Virus record (IMG/VR): IMGVR_UViG_3300020171_000040
Span: 1-51,230 of that record
Direction: 5' to 3' (one strand)
DNA length: 51,230 nucleotides
DNA from: a virus
The notes beneath the pieces were generated by a model that worked only from the letters and a program-made list of their open reading frames with translations, made no database searches and was not told where the DNA came from. Every line of letters starts with the position of its first letter. Position 1 is the stretch's first letter. The position numbers and the translations under genes are program-made. This document shows positions 20,789 through 30,347 of this stretch, piece by piece.

Positions 20789-21900
20789 TATCTTTTATTT
20801 TTAAGAGGTATGTTATATTGAGCCCTTACCTTTTGTGTTTCTTTCATAAAATCAGTTAGACCACCCCACGCATCTTGATATATCCTCCCTAGATTTTCAC
20901 TATTCTTTGCTTGGTTAGCCATCAACTGTTGCATTTGTGTAAATCTACCAAGGTCACTGAACCCCTGTCCCATGAATTGATTTCTTTGAGCCCTATTCTG
21001 TTCATTGGCTACTTGTGTCATCCAGTCCATCTGTGCTCTCTGTCCACCAAGTTGTGCATCCATCTGTGCTTGTTCTCCCATGTATTGATTATCCATATTA
21101 CTCTTTTGTGCCCATGCAGCTGAATCACCACGCATTCTATAATTCTGTGAAGCACCTAGATTAGCCATTAACTCACCCCTACTGTTTGCAGCACTACCTA
21201 TATTCCTGTTAGCAACTGCTTGACCAGTCCTATTTGCTTCAAGTAATGGGTCTATATTGAATCTCCTATTAGCCATTAATGATCTGGCACTACCCTCATA
21301 AGGGTTGTATTGAGCTCTTGTCCTAGTTGGTCTTTGTAAACCTTTAGCCATATTATAAAGCATAGGAGCCATTTGTCCTGCGAATGTACCCGCCTTCTTC
21401 CAATCAAGTCCACCAACTCCACCAGGAGTTGCTTTAAACCCAGGTAAGAAAGGATTATCTTTTGGATTACTATACTTTATATTAGAAGGAGCATCGTTTA
21501 CAAATGAACCATATTCTGGTTTTATATTCATTTGATCGTCAGGAGCAGAATATTTTAAGTAATCTGGAATACCTGTTGCTATATTACTTGTAGACATACC
21601 AGTTAGAGATTGACCCCCACCAATACCAGTAGGTAAATCCCCAGTATACATTGGTCTAAATTGATTTACTTGTGATAGTGGATCTAAACCAAAATTTGTT
21701 TGATATCTATCTTGACCAAAACCGTTACCTAAATTACCCCAATTATAATTAGATTGTGTATAACCACCTGCTGGACCATAACCACCCCACTGCATAGTAT
21801 CCCCACTAGCATCACCATTCAATTGCTGTTGCATAGAAAACAGAGCATTAAGCTTCTTTTCTACTAATTTCTTTGTATTCTTTTCTATTCTCGTACTCAT
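20788..21900 (-). CDS. Gly/Asn/Gln-rich probable internal virion protein, 370 aa
   Basis: I do not recognise a domain. The first 25 residues form a lysine-rich helix. Residues about 30-150 are low-complexity, rich in Gly, Asn, Tyr and Gln (for example QWGGYGPAGGYTQSNYNWGN). The C-terminal half is an amphipathic helical region rich in Gln, Met, Ala and Asn, including repeated QM/AQM units (about 270-330). This composition suits an unfolded or extended protein threaded through a portal. It is coupled by TAATG junctions to both neighbours, so it is produced in step with the 173 aa and 749 aa proteins. I infer a cargo or tail-lumen protein; the sequence gives no direct proof. Confidence 0.65.
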   Translation of the reverse strand: MSTRIEKNTKKLVEKKLNALFSMQQQLNGDASGDTMQWGGYGPAGGYTQSNYNWGNLGNGFGQDRYQTNFGLDPLSQVNQFRPMYTGDLPTGIGGGQSLTGMSTSNIATGIPDYLKYSAPDDQMNIKPEYGSFVNDAPSNIKYSNPKDNPFLPGFKATPGGVGGLDWKKAGTFAGQMAPMLYNMAKGLQRPTRTRAQYNPYEGSARSLMANRRFNIDPLLEANRTGQAVANRNIGSAANSRGELMANLGASQNYRMRGDSAAWAQKSNMDNQYMGEQAQMDAQLGGQRAQMDWMTQVANEQNRAQRNQFMGQGFSDLGRFTQMQQLMANQAKNSENLGRIYQDAWGGLTDFMKETQKVRAQYNIPLKNKR

Positions 21901-22421
21901 TACTTAATCATTTTACTAATTTTTTCTGCATCTTCAGCAAATGTATTACCTGTCTGTGGGTTTATTAGTCTATCACTAAACACCCTACCGCCATCTTTCA
22001 TGTGTAAATTAACACCACCCCGTGAATGTTTTGAACCTTTAACTTCTGCAACAGAACCATCAACACCCTGTATTACTTCACCACCTTCAACATTAACATT
22101 AGGTGCCATACCTGGGATAACACCACCCATTGCAAAAGTAGGTCTAAATGGATTATACACACCAGCTTGAGCAGCATCACCTTGCATCCTAAGTTGATTT
22201 GCATTTTCCTCTTTAACTGCTTTATTACCTTCAAATCCTTCCATTACACCACCTACCATTGATAGTGCTGCCCCACCTATCTGAGTCCATGGGGTTGGTA
22301 TCATTGAAGCAATTGCACCAACACCTGCTATTGTCCCACCCAAACCATATTGTACTAAACCACCGTCTTGTTTTACAAACTTACGTGGTACCTTCTTTAT
22401 TGTTCTCCTACTTATTGCCAT
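21900..22421 (-). CDS. conserved crAss-like small virion-associated protein, 173 aa
   Basis: The N-terminus is basic (MAISRRTIKKVPRKFVK). It is followed by a glycine-rich hydrophobic segment at about residues 25-62 (YGLGGTIAGVGAIASMIP, then GGAALSMVGGVMEGF) that could insert into a membrane. The C-terminal half has a glycine-rich beta-type region with MGGVIPGM, NVEGGEVIQG and RGGVNLHMKDGGRVFSD, a recurrent pattern in proteins found next to the muzzle gene of crAss-like phages. The gene starts 11 bp after the muzzle stop and overlaps the next gene by one base. A small internal or ejection-related membrane-active protein is plausible. No enzymatic motif is visible. Confidence 0.65.
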   Translation of the reverse strand: MAISRRTIKKVPRKFVKQDGGLVQYGLGGTIAGVGAIASMIPTPWTQIGGAALSMVGGVMEGFEGNKAVKEENANQLRMQGDAAQAGVYNPFRPTFAMGGVIPGMAPNVNVEGGEVIQGVDGSVAEVKGSKHSRGGVNLHMKDGGRVFSDRLINPQTGNTFAEDAEKISKMIK

Positions 22422-22432
22422 ATTATTTTATA

Positions 22433-25400
22433 CTATCGTATCGAAATTCTGTAACGCAACCCCATATTCGAAATTATGAATCTGTCATATGTACCATCAT
22501 TCTCATATTTAAAATATGCTATCAAATACTTATCACGCATACGTTCTTTAAATAACTGAGTAGCATCAACTGCTGTAAATATATTTGGGTTTGTACTTAT
22601 ATTAGCATTCACTATATTCCTAGGAACAACCAATGTCCAACCCCTTTCCCTACGTTCTATGTTAGTTTGTGGAGTTAATGTTGTTTCACCAGTGTTTTGA
22701 AAATCATTGTAACACTGTACTGTATTGAATGTATCAGCAAACGTATCAATGTTACCAGATTTAACTGGGCCAACAGACACTGTCTTTGATGCTGTACTTG
22801 ATATATAAAACAAATTATCAAACACCTTAGTGTAACTGTAGTCTGGATTAAACAATATTTCTAAAGTAGAATCTACATATTTGTCTGCTTCAATGGCTGT
22901 TAGTGCATAAAAATAACACCTATCCCCCAATATACTATCGTGTAGGAATAAGTAGTTTCTATCAAAGTCTGCACCACAATAATCACTACTAGTCGTTGTC
23001 AAATACCAGTTCTTATAAGGTATATACATTGATGGTATAAAACCATAAAATGATACAAACACATCCATTGGTTCATTAAACGAAATAGTGTGACTATTTG
23101 TTACACTAACATCAATAAAAGTAAATAATATTTCATTATTATTTCTATCAGCATGTGCTATTACTGTAAAATTACTATCTATAGTAGTGTCTAAGAAAGA
23201 TTGTATAAATTTAATCTTACTTAAATTAAGTAAATTATTAGAATATTTGTATATAGACTTTGATAATCTATCAAACCAATACAACCCTGATAAAGAACTT
23301 ACTATACTAAACTTATCCATACACCCAGTATGTTCGGATATGTAATCAAACCTATCCAATACACCACCTGTACCAAGTACTAGTTGTGCACTAGCGTTAT
23401 CGTTTATTAAACTCCTATCATTAACAGAAGTCATCCCAAATGCTTTGTCTTGCCAATAGAATAAGTGATTGTTAAAGTTGTATATTGCATTAACTGGACC
23501 ATTGATAGGATCCACTTCTATATATTCATTTACACCGAACTTAGTCCATGAGTCTGTTATTTCACCACTGTGTTTACTATTTGAAGCCTTGATCATACAA
23601 TCAAATTCAGTTTCAAGTATCTTATCTGTTACTAAAGATATTGCATATTTTATATCTACTTGTTGTGAATACACGGTGTTATATAAATATAAATCTTTCG
23701 TTTGTTTATATATTAATTCATCTGTATCTATAGTATGATTTCCTAAATACTCCTGTCTAAGATAATAAGCATAATCATCATATGCAGTAGGTATTTTAAA
23801 TAAATGAGCATCTGATTCACTATGTCTTAAATCACAATTTATAGAACTTTCTAGAGGTATATATACTGATTCAGTCCAAGTATCATGATAGGTAGCTGCA
23901 GTTAAATCAGCAAGTATAGTACTAACATCAAAATAATTTATAAAAGTATCACCATATGAAACATCAACCCAAGTACCAACAGCAGTTGGTTTAATTATAT
24001 CAGAACATGGCATTGAAACATTCAACTGTCTATCTTCATATGTATTACCACCATATTGTGAACCAAATACTCTAGACCTATAATTTACAATCACACCACG
24101 TACAGTCTCTGCAGACCAACTAGAATCAGAATATGCTATTGTTAAACCAGTAGAACCTTTACCATCTATATTAATTCTTGCTGCATAATTACTAAATGAT
24201 TTAGAATCTATTGATATAAGGTCACTTGTAGAAGAAACTGATGGGGATACTATAATTGCATCATCTATATTAGTTACAGTAGCTGTTGTGAATGGTACTC
24301 TAGTATTAGCTTTTAATTTAATTATATGTCCCATATTGAGGGATGAAAGAGATGTCCTAACTTCAGTAGTAGTATAACTAGAACCATAGTTTGTAACATA
24401 CTCTATATAATCATTACCTTGTTTTGATATATTCCTTGTTATATTTATTTCTGGTGAAACTAATTTAATAATCTCCCCATTATTAGGTAATGCTGTAATA
24501 GCTTGATCTGTATAGTAAACACCATCACTTAAATAAGAAGGTATTGCCAATCCTTGAGTAACTACAGACCTATCTACTCTATCTCTCTTAACTCTATATA
24601 TTCGCGCAAAAGTTGCATTTGTTGGAAAATTTTTAAAATAAACTCTAGGGTATATCCTATATGTTCCATATGCATAAGTTGGAATAATAGGAATTGCTAA
24701 AGAACTTGGTTTAACAGTTAAACCAGAAGCATTAGTAAAATCAGCATCGTGTAAACTAGGCATCCTTAAATCACACATCCATTGAGGATCGGATATTTGT
24801 CCACGGGTATTACCAAATTCAGCAAATAACCGATATACTTCATCTCGTTGCCAACTAAGTTTACCACCCTTCCATGGACTAGCATAGTTCCCATATGATT
24901 TATCAGTACTAGAACTTGGAGAAGTAGCATAAAATGTAGTATTACTATTAGAAGTATCTAGGTATATAAGTTCAGTTTCAAAATCTATTTTAATATTTTT
25001 ACCTTCTGCTCCTAATGTAGTACCATCTGCTTGGTACATCCATTGATAAGCTATATTACCATCATAATTGGTATCATTAAATTTATTTATACCATCATGG
25101 TCCACTTTATAACCAGTTGTTGGATTATCCCAATTTGATAAATCAGCTAATATTGTTTTATCTCCTTGAACGACATCTGATATTTTAGCAGTTGTGGTAG
25201 CAGAACCAGGTATAACTGCACCCAACGAACCATCGGCAATAATATCACTATATACTGTAGTAATATTATCACCAATAGTAGCAAGCAAAAGGTATGACCC
25301 TGTGTCCCCAGCCACCGTTCTATATATTTTTCTTGACAATGTCCCAGTTGGACCAATAGGAACTGCTGATAAAGGTACAGTTTGTCCTGTAGTTAAAACA

Positions 25401-26851
25401 CAAGTAATTTGATTAGATGTGGCCCCACCAGTTGTTTCCTCTACCTCAACTGAAGTAAAAGTCACCTTATAACTATGTGTTCCAGGGGTACATAATCCAC
25501 CCGCTGTTGGTGTACCTGCAACCAATGCTATTGGAGGAATGGCACTTTTAAACCTCACAACTCTGGCATCCCAAGCATCTACTGTAAATTCAGATTTAGT
25601 TATATTTGAAACAAATAATTTATTATCTTTACTAGCAATGTCTTGACATGTAAATAATTCCGTTGAGGATATATTAAATTCATCTATTGTTAATTCACCA
25701 AGAGTATCACCAGTATCTGTAATCCTCACTATTGAACCAGCAGTACTAATCTCAATTTCATTTGCTATAGTTATACTTGGTACTGAATTTAAATTTGCAT
25801 AATGCACCCTAATTAACCTAAAACGATTATAACCAACATTTGCTGTATTATCTATTTCTAATATAAACCCCTTGCCTGAATTAATAGATTCACTATCCCC
25901 CTTATAAACCTTAGTGTTTGTTAAGAAATCATTATCTGATACAACATGTATAGGATCACTTAACGGAGAGAATGCAGTTTCAGCACCATATATAATATAC
26001 AATTGATATGCATATGCTACCACACCTGTGTTAACCTCACCCCCAACTATATCTTTTAGAACTGGTTTAACTGGTTCAAACTCTGGTAAGAATTCAAATT
26101 TGTCAACTGACATATAATCACCTGCTGATACATATACTTCCCCATCTACTGTTAAGTTTGCTATTATATTTACAAAACGCATGTTATTATACCCATCGGT
26201 CCAATATACTTTTTGTACATTGGGTGTCTCATACCTAGCCACTGTTTTGATTGGGTAAACGGTACTGAATGTTAAATAAGAACTGTCAGTATTTAAATTA
26301 TCATCATACAATACTGTTAGAGCAGTCTGTGTCTCAGTTTCTATATCTATTGTTAAAGAATATATCATACTTCTACCAGCAGAAAGAAGATATGTTAGCC
26401 CCGATGCAGTTGTTGAAAATGCAACAGTAACAGTCAAGTGAGTATCATCAATTATTGTAGCAATAGTCCTAACAGTCTCCCCACTGACCGTAATAGTACC
26501 ACCTATTGCACCATTAGTAAAACCACTTAATGTACCTACCAATGTTGTTGTACCATTGGTTGTAACAGTACCTTCACTAACACCAGGAGCAGAACCTTTG
26601 TTACTGGTGGTAAATAGAATTATACGATCCCTTATTTCACAAGAACCAATTATAAACTGACCAGTTGCTACTATAGTATTACTTATTACCTTATTACCCT
26701 TAATAGTCTCTAATGAACCCGTTGAATTACCAACAGATGTCACTGCCCTAAAGTTCTGTGCATCTAAGTAGGATGTTTTTGGTAATAAAGCTTTATCTAT
26801 GTCTTTATTAATTCCACCAGTAAATGTATTGACGACGATTTTGTTTGCCAT
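22433..26851 (-). CDS. tail muzzle / tail stabilisation protein, 1472 aa
   Basis: The N-terminus (MANKIVVNTFTGGINKDIDK, then SYLDAQNFR) is typical of the crAss-like muzzle protein, related to P22 gp10-like tail needle-platform proteins that close the tail tube. The 1472 aa length and long beta-rich body with many Tyr, Thr and Asn also fit. Two segments look like inserted surface domains. Residues about 86-158 (GTVTTNGTTT to LTYLL) match a widespread phage beta-domain. Residues about 437-553 contain GTHSYKVTFTSVE and form a fibronectin-like insertion. Its ATG overlaps the upstream ring-protein stop (TAATG at 26851-26853). Assignment rests on N-terminal pattern, size and synteny. Confidence 0.85.
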   Translation of the reverse strand: MANKIVVNTFTGGINKDIDKALLPKTSYLDAQNFRAVTSVGNSTGSLETIKGNKVISNTIVATGQFIIGSCEIRDRIILFTTSNKGSAPGVSEGTVTTNGTTTLVGTLSGFTNGAIGGTITVSGETVRTIATIIDDTHLTVTVAFSTTASGLTYLLSAGRSMIYSLTIDIETETQTALTVLYDDNLNTDSSYLTFSTVYPIKTVARYETPNVQKVYWTDGYNNMRFVNIIANLTVDGEVYVSAGDYMSVDKFEFLPEFEPVKPVLKDIVGGEVNTGVVAYAYQLYIIYGAETAFSPLSDPIHVVSDNDFLTNTKVYKGDSESINSGKGFILEIDNTANVGYNRFRLIRVHYANLNSVPSITIANEIEISTAGSIVRITDTGDTLGELTIDEFNISSTELFTCQDIASKDNKLFVSNITKSEFTVDAWDARVVRFKSAIPPIALVAGTPTAGGLCTPGTHSYKVTFTSVEVEETTGGATSNQITCVLTTGQTVPLSAVPIGPTGTLSRKIYRTVAGDTGSYLLLATIGDNITTVYSDIIADGSLGAVIPGSATTTAKISDVVQGDKTILADLSNWDNPTTGYKVDHDGINKFNDTNYDGNIAYQWMYQADGTTLGAEGKNIKIDFETELIYLDTSNSNTTFYATSPSSSTDKSYGNYASPWKGGKLSWQRDEVYRLFAEFGNTRGQISDPQWMCDLRMPSLHDADFTNASGLTVKPSSLAIPIIPTYAYGTYRIYPRVYFKNFPTNATFARIYRVKRDRVDRSVVTQGLAIPSYLSDGVYYTDQAITALPNNGEIIKLVSPEINITRNISKQGNDYIEYVTNYGSSYTTTEVRTSLSSLNMGHIIKLKANTRVPFTTATVTNIDDAIIVSPSVSSTSDLISIDSKSFSNYAARINIDGKGSTGLTIAYSDSSWSAETVRGVIVNYRSRVFGSQYGGNTYEDRQLNVSMPCSDIIKPTAVGTWVDVSYGDTFINYFDVSTILADLTAATYHDTWTESVYIPLESSINCDLRHSESDAHLFKIPTAYDDYAYYLRQEYLGNHTIDTDELIYKQTKDLYLYNTVYSQQVDIKYAISLVTDKILETEFDCMIKASNSKHSGEITDSWTKFGVNEYIEVDPINGPVNAIYNFNNHLFYWQDKAFGMTSVNDRSLINDNASAQLVLGTGGVLDRFDYISEHTGCMDKFSIVSSLSGLYWFDRLSKSIYKYSNNLLNLSKIKFIQSFLDTTIDSNFTVIAHADRNNNEILFTFIDVSVTNSHTISFNEPMDVFVSFYGFIPSMYIPYKNWYLTTTSSDYCGADFDRNYLFLHDSILGDRCYFYALTAIEADKYVDSTLEILFNPDYSYTKVFDNLFYISSTASKTVSVGPVKSGNIDTFADTFNTVQCYNDFQNTGETTLTPQTNIERRERGWTLVVPRNIVNANISTNPNIFTAVDATQLFKERMRDKYLIAYFKYENDGTYDRFIISNMGLRYRISIR

Positions 26852-27765
26852 TAAGTAGCATTGTAAATTTTTTGTTGTTCACCAAGAGTAGAGAAACCAG
26901 TTGCATGCTCATTTATTTCAGGAACTAACCTCAACCAACTATTCTTTATACTCTCTAACTGATCTATGTTTGGCATCATAGCATTACCATATGCCTTCTT
27001 ACAATTATAATTCCACGAACGTCTGGCATCATAATACACAGCATCTCGTACTGATCCCTGCTTCCACTGGGGATATAACAACTTCATTGTTATATACCAG
27101 TATAATGCTTCCATGAAATCTGCATCATCTGGTACTAAAGGATAACCATTATTGTCTGTTGGTATAGCCTGATATGCCATTTGAATATAACCAGTGGATA
27201 CATTAACCTTTATATAATTTGATGTTATAATATATGTATAATCATTGGTTGTATTTGTATATGCATCTATTTGTTTTGCAGAACCAGTTCCAGTCATTTG
27301 ATTCAATAAACCATTCAAAGTACTCCTTGTTATAGGTTCATCATTTATCTTTGCTAAAGCTGCAGCATAATCTAAATCATATAAAGTCATTGCTAAAGTA
27401 ACTAAAGACGATTCTGGAAATGTAGTAATAATTGTATTAACTTCATTAGTAACTTTACCGTAATCAAATGACCCTGTGCCATATCTCATTGGGTAGAACG
27501 GACCATTTATATTCTCAGAGAAGCTAACTTGTATAACTGAATGAAAGTCACACGGTAATCTAGACTGATAATTACCTATTGTAATAATTGGTTCAGCATC
27601 CCTGCCAGTAACTTTATTTATAAAAGAAGGAAATGCTCCAATCTTTTCTAAAGCTTCACTAGCCCATTCAACCATATCTAATACACGATGATCACCTTCT
27701 TGCAAATCTAGATCCGTAAAGACCTTTGCTATAACACGTTTGATACTTACTAATTTATATATCAT
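26851..27765 (-). CDS. crAss-like connector/tail ring protein, 304 aa
   Basis: The N-terminal half reads VSIKRVIAKVFTDLDLQEGDHRV and WASEALEKIGAFPSF, then NYQSRLPCDFHSVIQV and PFYPMRYGTGSFD. I recognise this combination as a highly conserved structural protein of crAss-like phages encoded just before the muzzle. The C-terminus has a helical segment with WYITMKLLYPQWKQGS, resembling P22 gp4-like and T7 gp11-like tubular or adaptor proteins. It is expected to form part of the multimeric ring stack between portal and tail muzzle. The start is 1 bp after the previous stop. The exact ring level it occupies cannot be told from sequence. Confidence 0.75.
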   Translation of the reverse strand: MIYKLVSIKRVIAKVFTDLDLQEGDHRVLDMVEWASEALEKIGAFPSFINKVTGRDAEPIITIGNYQSRLPCDFHSVIQVSFSENINGPFYPMRYGTGSFDYGKVTNEVNTIITTFPESSLVTLAMTLYDLDYAAALAKINDEPITRSTLNGLLNQMTGTGSAKQIDAYTNTTNDYTYIITSNYIKVNVSTGYIQMAYQAIPTDNNGYPLVPDDADFMEALYWYITMKLLYPQWKQGSVRDAVYYDARRSWNYNCKKAYGNAMMPNIDQLESIKNSWLRLVPEINEHATGFSTLGEQQKIYNAT

Positions 27766-27766
27766 A

Positions 27767-28240
27767 TTATCCTAATTCAAAATAATCGTACTTCCCCGTC
27801 TTTATCAATTTCGCTAACAATCGCTTATTAGTCCTGGTCATAACCAGCCTATAGTAAAACAGGTTTTTAATTTTCTTTCTCTTTTTCTGCCAGTGAAAGA
27901 AATACTTAAATCCCCGTGTATGTTCATTGAGGTGGTATATGTATTTACCATTATCTACAGTATTGACCCAATCAACAGAACGAATATTTAACCTATTTAA
28001 ATTAACTTTTGTTTTAGCCACCCTAAGTTCACCCAAACCATATGGCATTTTAAATTCAATATTATCCCTCATTACAGAGTTCATTATATTTTTATAAAAG
28101 TCATATATTATATTACAATAACTAACTTGATCTATATTATACAGATGGTTGTTACCAATATCTTCCTTATAAAACTTATATATTTCTTTTATTGTATACG
28201 GGTGTTGTACTCGATTTGGTCCCCTGCTGTAAAATGCCAT
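27767..28240 (-). CDS. conserved crAss-like protein of unknown function, 157 aa
   Basis: This small basic protein is conserved in crAss-like tail clusters by my recollection of the motif HLNEHTRGFKYFFHWQKK (about residues 103-120). Residues about 15-60 form helices with aromatic residues, followed by IEFKMPYGLGELRVAKTK (about 62-79). That helix-then-beta layout, with a glycine turn in a beta arm, recalls HU/IHF DNA-bending proteins, which crAss-like phages do encode, but the match is weak. The C-terminus is very rich in Lys, Arg and Tyr. It sits between two ring-type structural genes and is coupled to the upstream one by TAATG. It could be a structural nucleic-acid-binding protein or a tail assembly factor. 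Confidence 0.6.
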   Translation of the reverse strand: MAFYSRGPNRVQHPYTIKEIYKFYKEDIGNNHLYNIDQVSYCNIIYDFYKNIMNSVMRDNIEFKMPYGLGELRVAKTKVNLNRLNIRSVDWVNTVDNGKYIYHLNEHTRGFKYFFHWQKKRKKIKNLFYYRLVMTRTNKRLLAKLIKTGKYDYFELG

Positions 28241-28950
28241 TATATAGATTTATTACCAACCACAATTGGGTTATTCATATCATCATTCTTTATATCAGTT
28301 GGTGCAGTAGCTTCTATTTTCAACTCTTTTTGTAATATCATCCCCTTCAATGTAGGAACCATATTAACAGGCATAGGATATTTACTATCCATATTAAAAT
28401 AAGGTTGATTAGTTATTGGATTAACAAATCTACCAACTTCTGCAGGATTTTCAAATATACCACGTATTGTTATAAATTCTAAAACACCACTGTTTACAAT
28501 ATATAGTTTGTTACTTCTTAAGAATGCTATCTTATCAGTAGCTGTGTACTTCTTATACCGTTGCCATTTAGACCTACCTTCTGGAACAAGTTGTATTTCA
28601 TTACCTGTTGGTGTACCTATGTATGTAAACCCAGATTTAAAATTCAAATCTAATGTCTTAGGTACATCTAAAGTAGTACAATATACTGACACACTTGTCT
28701 CTAAACCCAATGATGTTATTTCACCACCAGTTAAGTCTACACTAGTTAATCTTAAATTACTTATTTCTTGTATATAATCAGGGTTAGGTTTCTTTCCTTT
28801 GTCTAGGTCCTGTTTAAGTAGAACGCTTCTATATTGGTGCACCCAATCCTCTAATTGCCTAAGAGATATGGGTTCACTAGCAGATATATTGGACCCTCTG
28901 ATTATTAATAACAAATCAGCAATAATTGTCCTAAGTGTTACAAATTGCAT
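28240..28950 (-). CDS. crAss-like structural protein, probable connector ring component, 236 aa
   Basis: The N-terminus (LRTIIADLLLIIRGS, then ISLRQLEDWVHQYRSVLLKQDLDKG) is a helical pair followed by a beta-rich body. This arrangement occurs in a conserved crAss-like protein encoded among the ring/adaptor genes. The C-terminal segment (PMPVNMVPTLKGMILQKELK) is amphipathic. No catalytic motif is visible. Its stop overlaps the start of the 157 aa gene by one base, and it begins 15 bp after the 413 aa gene. A role in the head-to-tail ring stack is inferred from synteny with the 304 aa and muzzle genes. Confidence 0.65.
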   Translation of the reverse strand: MQFVTLRTIIADLLLIIRGSNISASEPISLRQLEDWVHQYRSVLLKQDLDKGKKPNPDYIQEISNLRLTSVDLTGGEITSLGLETSVSVYCTTLDVPKTLDLNFKSGFTYIGTPTGNEIQLVPEGRSKWQRYKKYTATDKIAFLRSNKLYIVNSGVLEFITIRGIFENPAEVGRFVNPITNQPYFNMDSKYPMPVNMVPTLKGMILQKELKIEATAPTDIKNDDMNNPIVVGNKSI

Positions 28951-28965
28951 TTTTAAATTGATTAA

Positions 28966-30207
28966 TTACATTCTACTCCATTTCAAAACAATAGTCCCAG
29001 AGGCAGTCAGATTACCTGTATTATCTGCATTCCATGTACCTGCACTATTAAGAAATACATTTTTAACACTTCCTGCAACATTAAGCGATATGCCTAATCC
29101 TATTCCTACTGATGCTGCTGTTAATGCAGATACTGCTACACCACCACCCACAGCAGTATTAATTGTCTGGCCTGTCAGTCTATCTTCAAATGTAGTTGTA
29201 CCACTAAGTAAAGCTACTACTCCTGATGCTATAACTGATCCTAATCCTGTATCTGTTGCCACCGCTGTCCCTGCTGCAGTTAATACTATTGCATTTAATG
29301 CAGAAACAAGTTCAAGATGTTGTCCTGCAGGAAATGCATATACTATATTACCTACACCAAGTGCTGCTGCTGCTCCGGCCAATGTTCCAACAATGAAATT
29401 AGTAAGTGTCAAAACTGTTGTCATATCCCTACTATCACCATATTCTTTAAAAGTTACAGTCCCCACTGGAGTTGAACCAATATTTGCCTTTGATTGCACA
29501 GAACCTGATTTAATTCCCTCAGAGTCAAATATAACCACCTGGACACCGTCCTGTGAAAAACCAGTCTGTGTAGTTGATACTTGATATAATCCCGTATCTG
29601 TAGATCCTACACCCACTGATGGAGCTCCAACAGCACCGCTTCCCACATTAGCTACAACAAAAGAAGGAGAGGCTGTAGATCTAACGTCTTGATTAACAGC
29701 ACCGGCAGTACCAGTAATAGTTAATGTAGCTGCAGCATTAGCGCTATTTATAAGTTTGGTCAACTGTGTTGCAGTACCTTCACCTTCAACTTCAAACGAT
29801 TGTTCATCGAGAGTAATTGAACTTGCAGCATCTTCAACAGTCAATGTAATCCCATAACCAGCAGTTACTGTTAAATTATCATTGATGTCTAATGCTTTAG
29901 CAGCAGCAATATCCAACGAAGCTGTACCACTTGTTAAATTAAATGTATTTGCCCCACCCGTAACTATAAGCCCACCACCATCTTTTAATTTGATACCATC
30001 TACCGTCACACCAGCCCCTGATGTTTTTTCACTAATAGTATCTGTGGATATAGTAGTCATTAACACATTGGTTAATATCAAGTCATCTGCTGTTATACCT
30101 TCGGCGTTAAATAATATTTCCTTAGTAGAATTATCTTTATTAGTGTATACTATGCTGGAACCATCACCCTGTTCAACTATCTTTATATTTTTACTTAATT
30201 GTGTCAT
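28966..30207 (-). CDS. fibre/decoration-type virion surface protein, 413 aa
   Basis: The N-terminal part (residues 1-170) is a repetitive beta-structure rich in Thr, Ala, Gly and Asp, like phage fibre shafts. The C-terminal part (about 255-413) includes LTLTNFIVGTLAGAAAALG, NIVYAFPAGQHLEL and GSVIASGVVALLSGTTTFED. I associate this block with a phage head-decoration or fibre-tip domain found in many unrelated phages. No transmembrane or enzymatic motif stands out despite the hydrophobic character, because the stretches alternate as strands. It lies downstream of the lysis genes and upstream of the ring proteins, an unusual position that suggests a module swap. Whether it sits on the head or tail is not clear. 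Confidence 0.6.
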   Translation of the reverse strand: MTQLSKNIKIVEQGDGSSIVYTNKDNSTKEILFNAEGITADDLILTNVLMTTISTDTISEKTSGAGVTVDGIKLKDGGGLIVTGGANTFNLTSGTASLDIAAAKALDINDNLTVTAGYGITLTVEDAASSITLDEQSFEVEGEGTATQLTKLINSANAAATLTITGTAGAVNQDVRSTASPSFVVANVGSGAVGAPSVGVGSTDTGLYQVSTTQTGFSQDGVQVVIFDSEGIKSGSVQSKANIGSTPVGTVTFKEYGDSRDMTTVLTLTNFIVGTLAGAAAALGVGNIVYAFPAGQHLELVSALNAIVLTAAGTAVATDTGLGSVIASGVVALLSGTTTFEDRLTGQTINTAVGGGVAVSALTAASVGIGLGISLNVAGSVKNVFLNSAGTWNADNTGNLTASGTIVLKWSRM

Positions 30208-30347
30208 TTTATTTTTTTTTGTTTGAATTTTAATATTGTTATACCAGCTTTTGCACCAAATGATTTAAGTTCTGGTATCCAAAAACCACCTTGTTTATTT
30301 TTACGATTTTTATATGTACCTTTTGCAACTGGTAATTCATTACTTAT
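30204..30347 (-). CDS. possible small protein with non-AUG start (about 47 aa)
   Basis: A short frame not starting with ATG, GTG or TTG runs from an in-frame stop at 30351-30353 to a TGA at 30204-30206. Reading from ATA at 30347 gives (M)SNELPVAKGTYKNRKNKQ and ends ...AGITILKFKQKKIK. The composition looks protein-like, with basic residues and a GGFWIPELKSFG core. Its TGA overlaps the ATG of the 413 aa gene (ATGA), as expected for a coupled gene. It overlaps the end of the 203 aa gene by a few bases. It could be a real gene using AUA, a product of frameshifting from the 203 aa gene, or a decayed remnant. I do not recognise the family. Confidence 0.35.
   Translation of the reverse strand: MSNELPVAKGTYKNRKNKQGGFWIPELKSFGAKAGITILKFKQKKIK

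Noticed and set aside
25147-25356. minus-strand frame inside the muzzle gene
   Set aside because: It is out of frame with the 1472 aa protein and shows no motif; the long continuous frame is clearly the coding one.
28799-29584. 261-codon plus-strand frame with many Ala, Pro and Val
   Set aside because: It is antisense to the 236 and 413 aa structural genes; the composition mirrors the Ala/Thr/Gly-rich sense protein.
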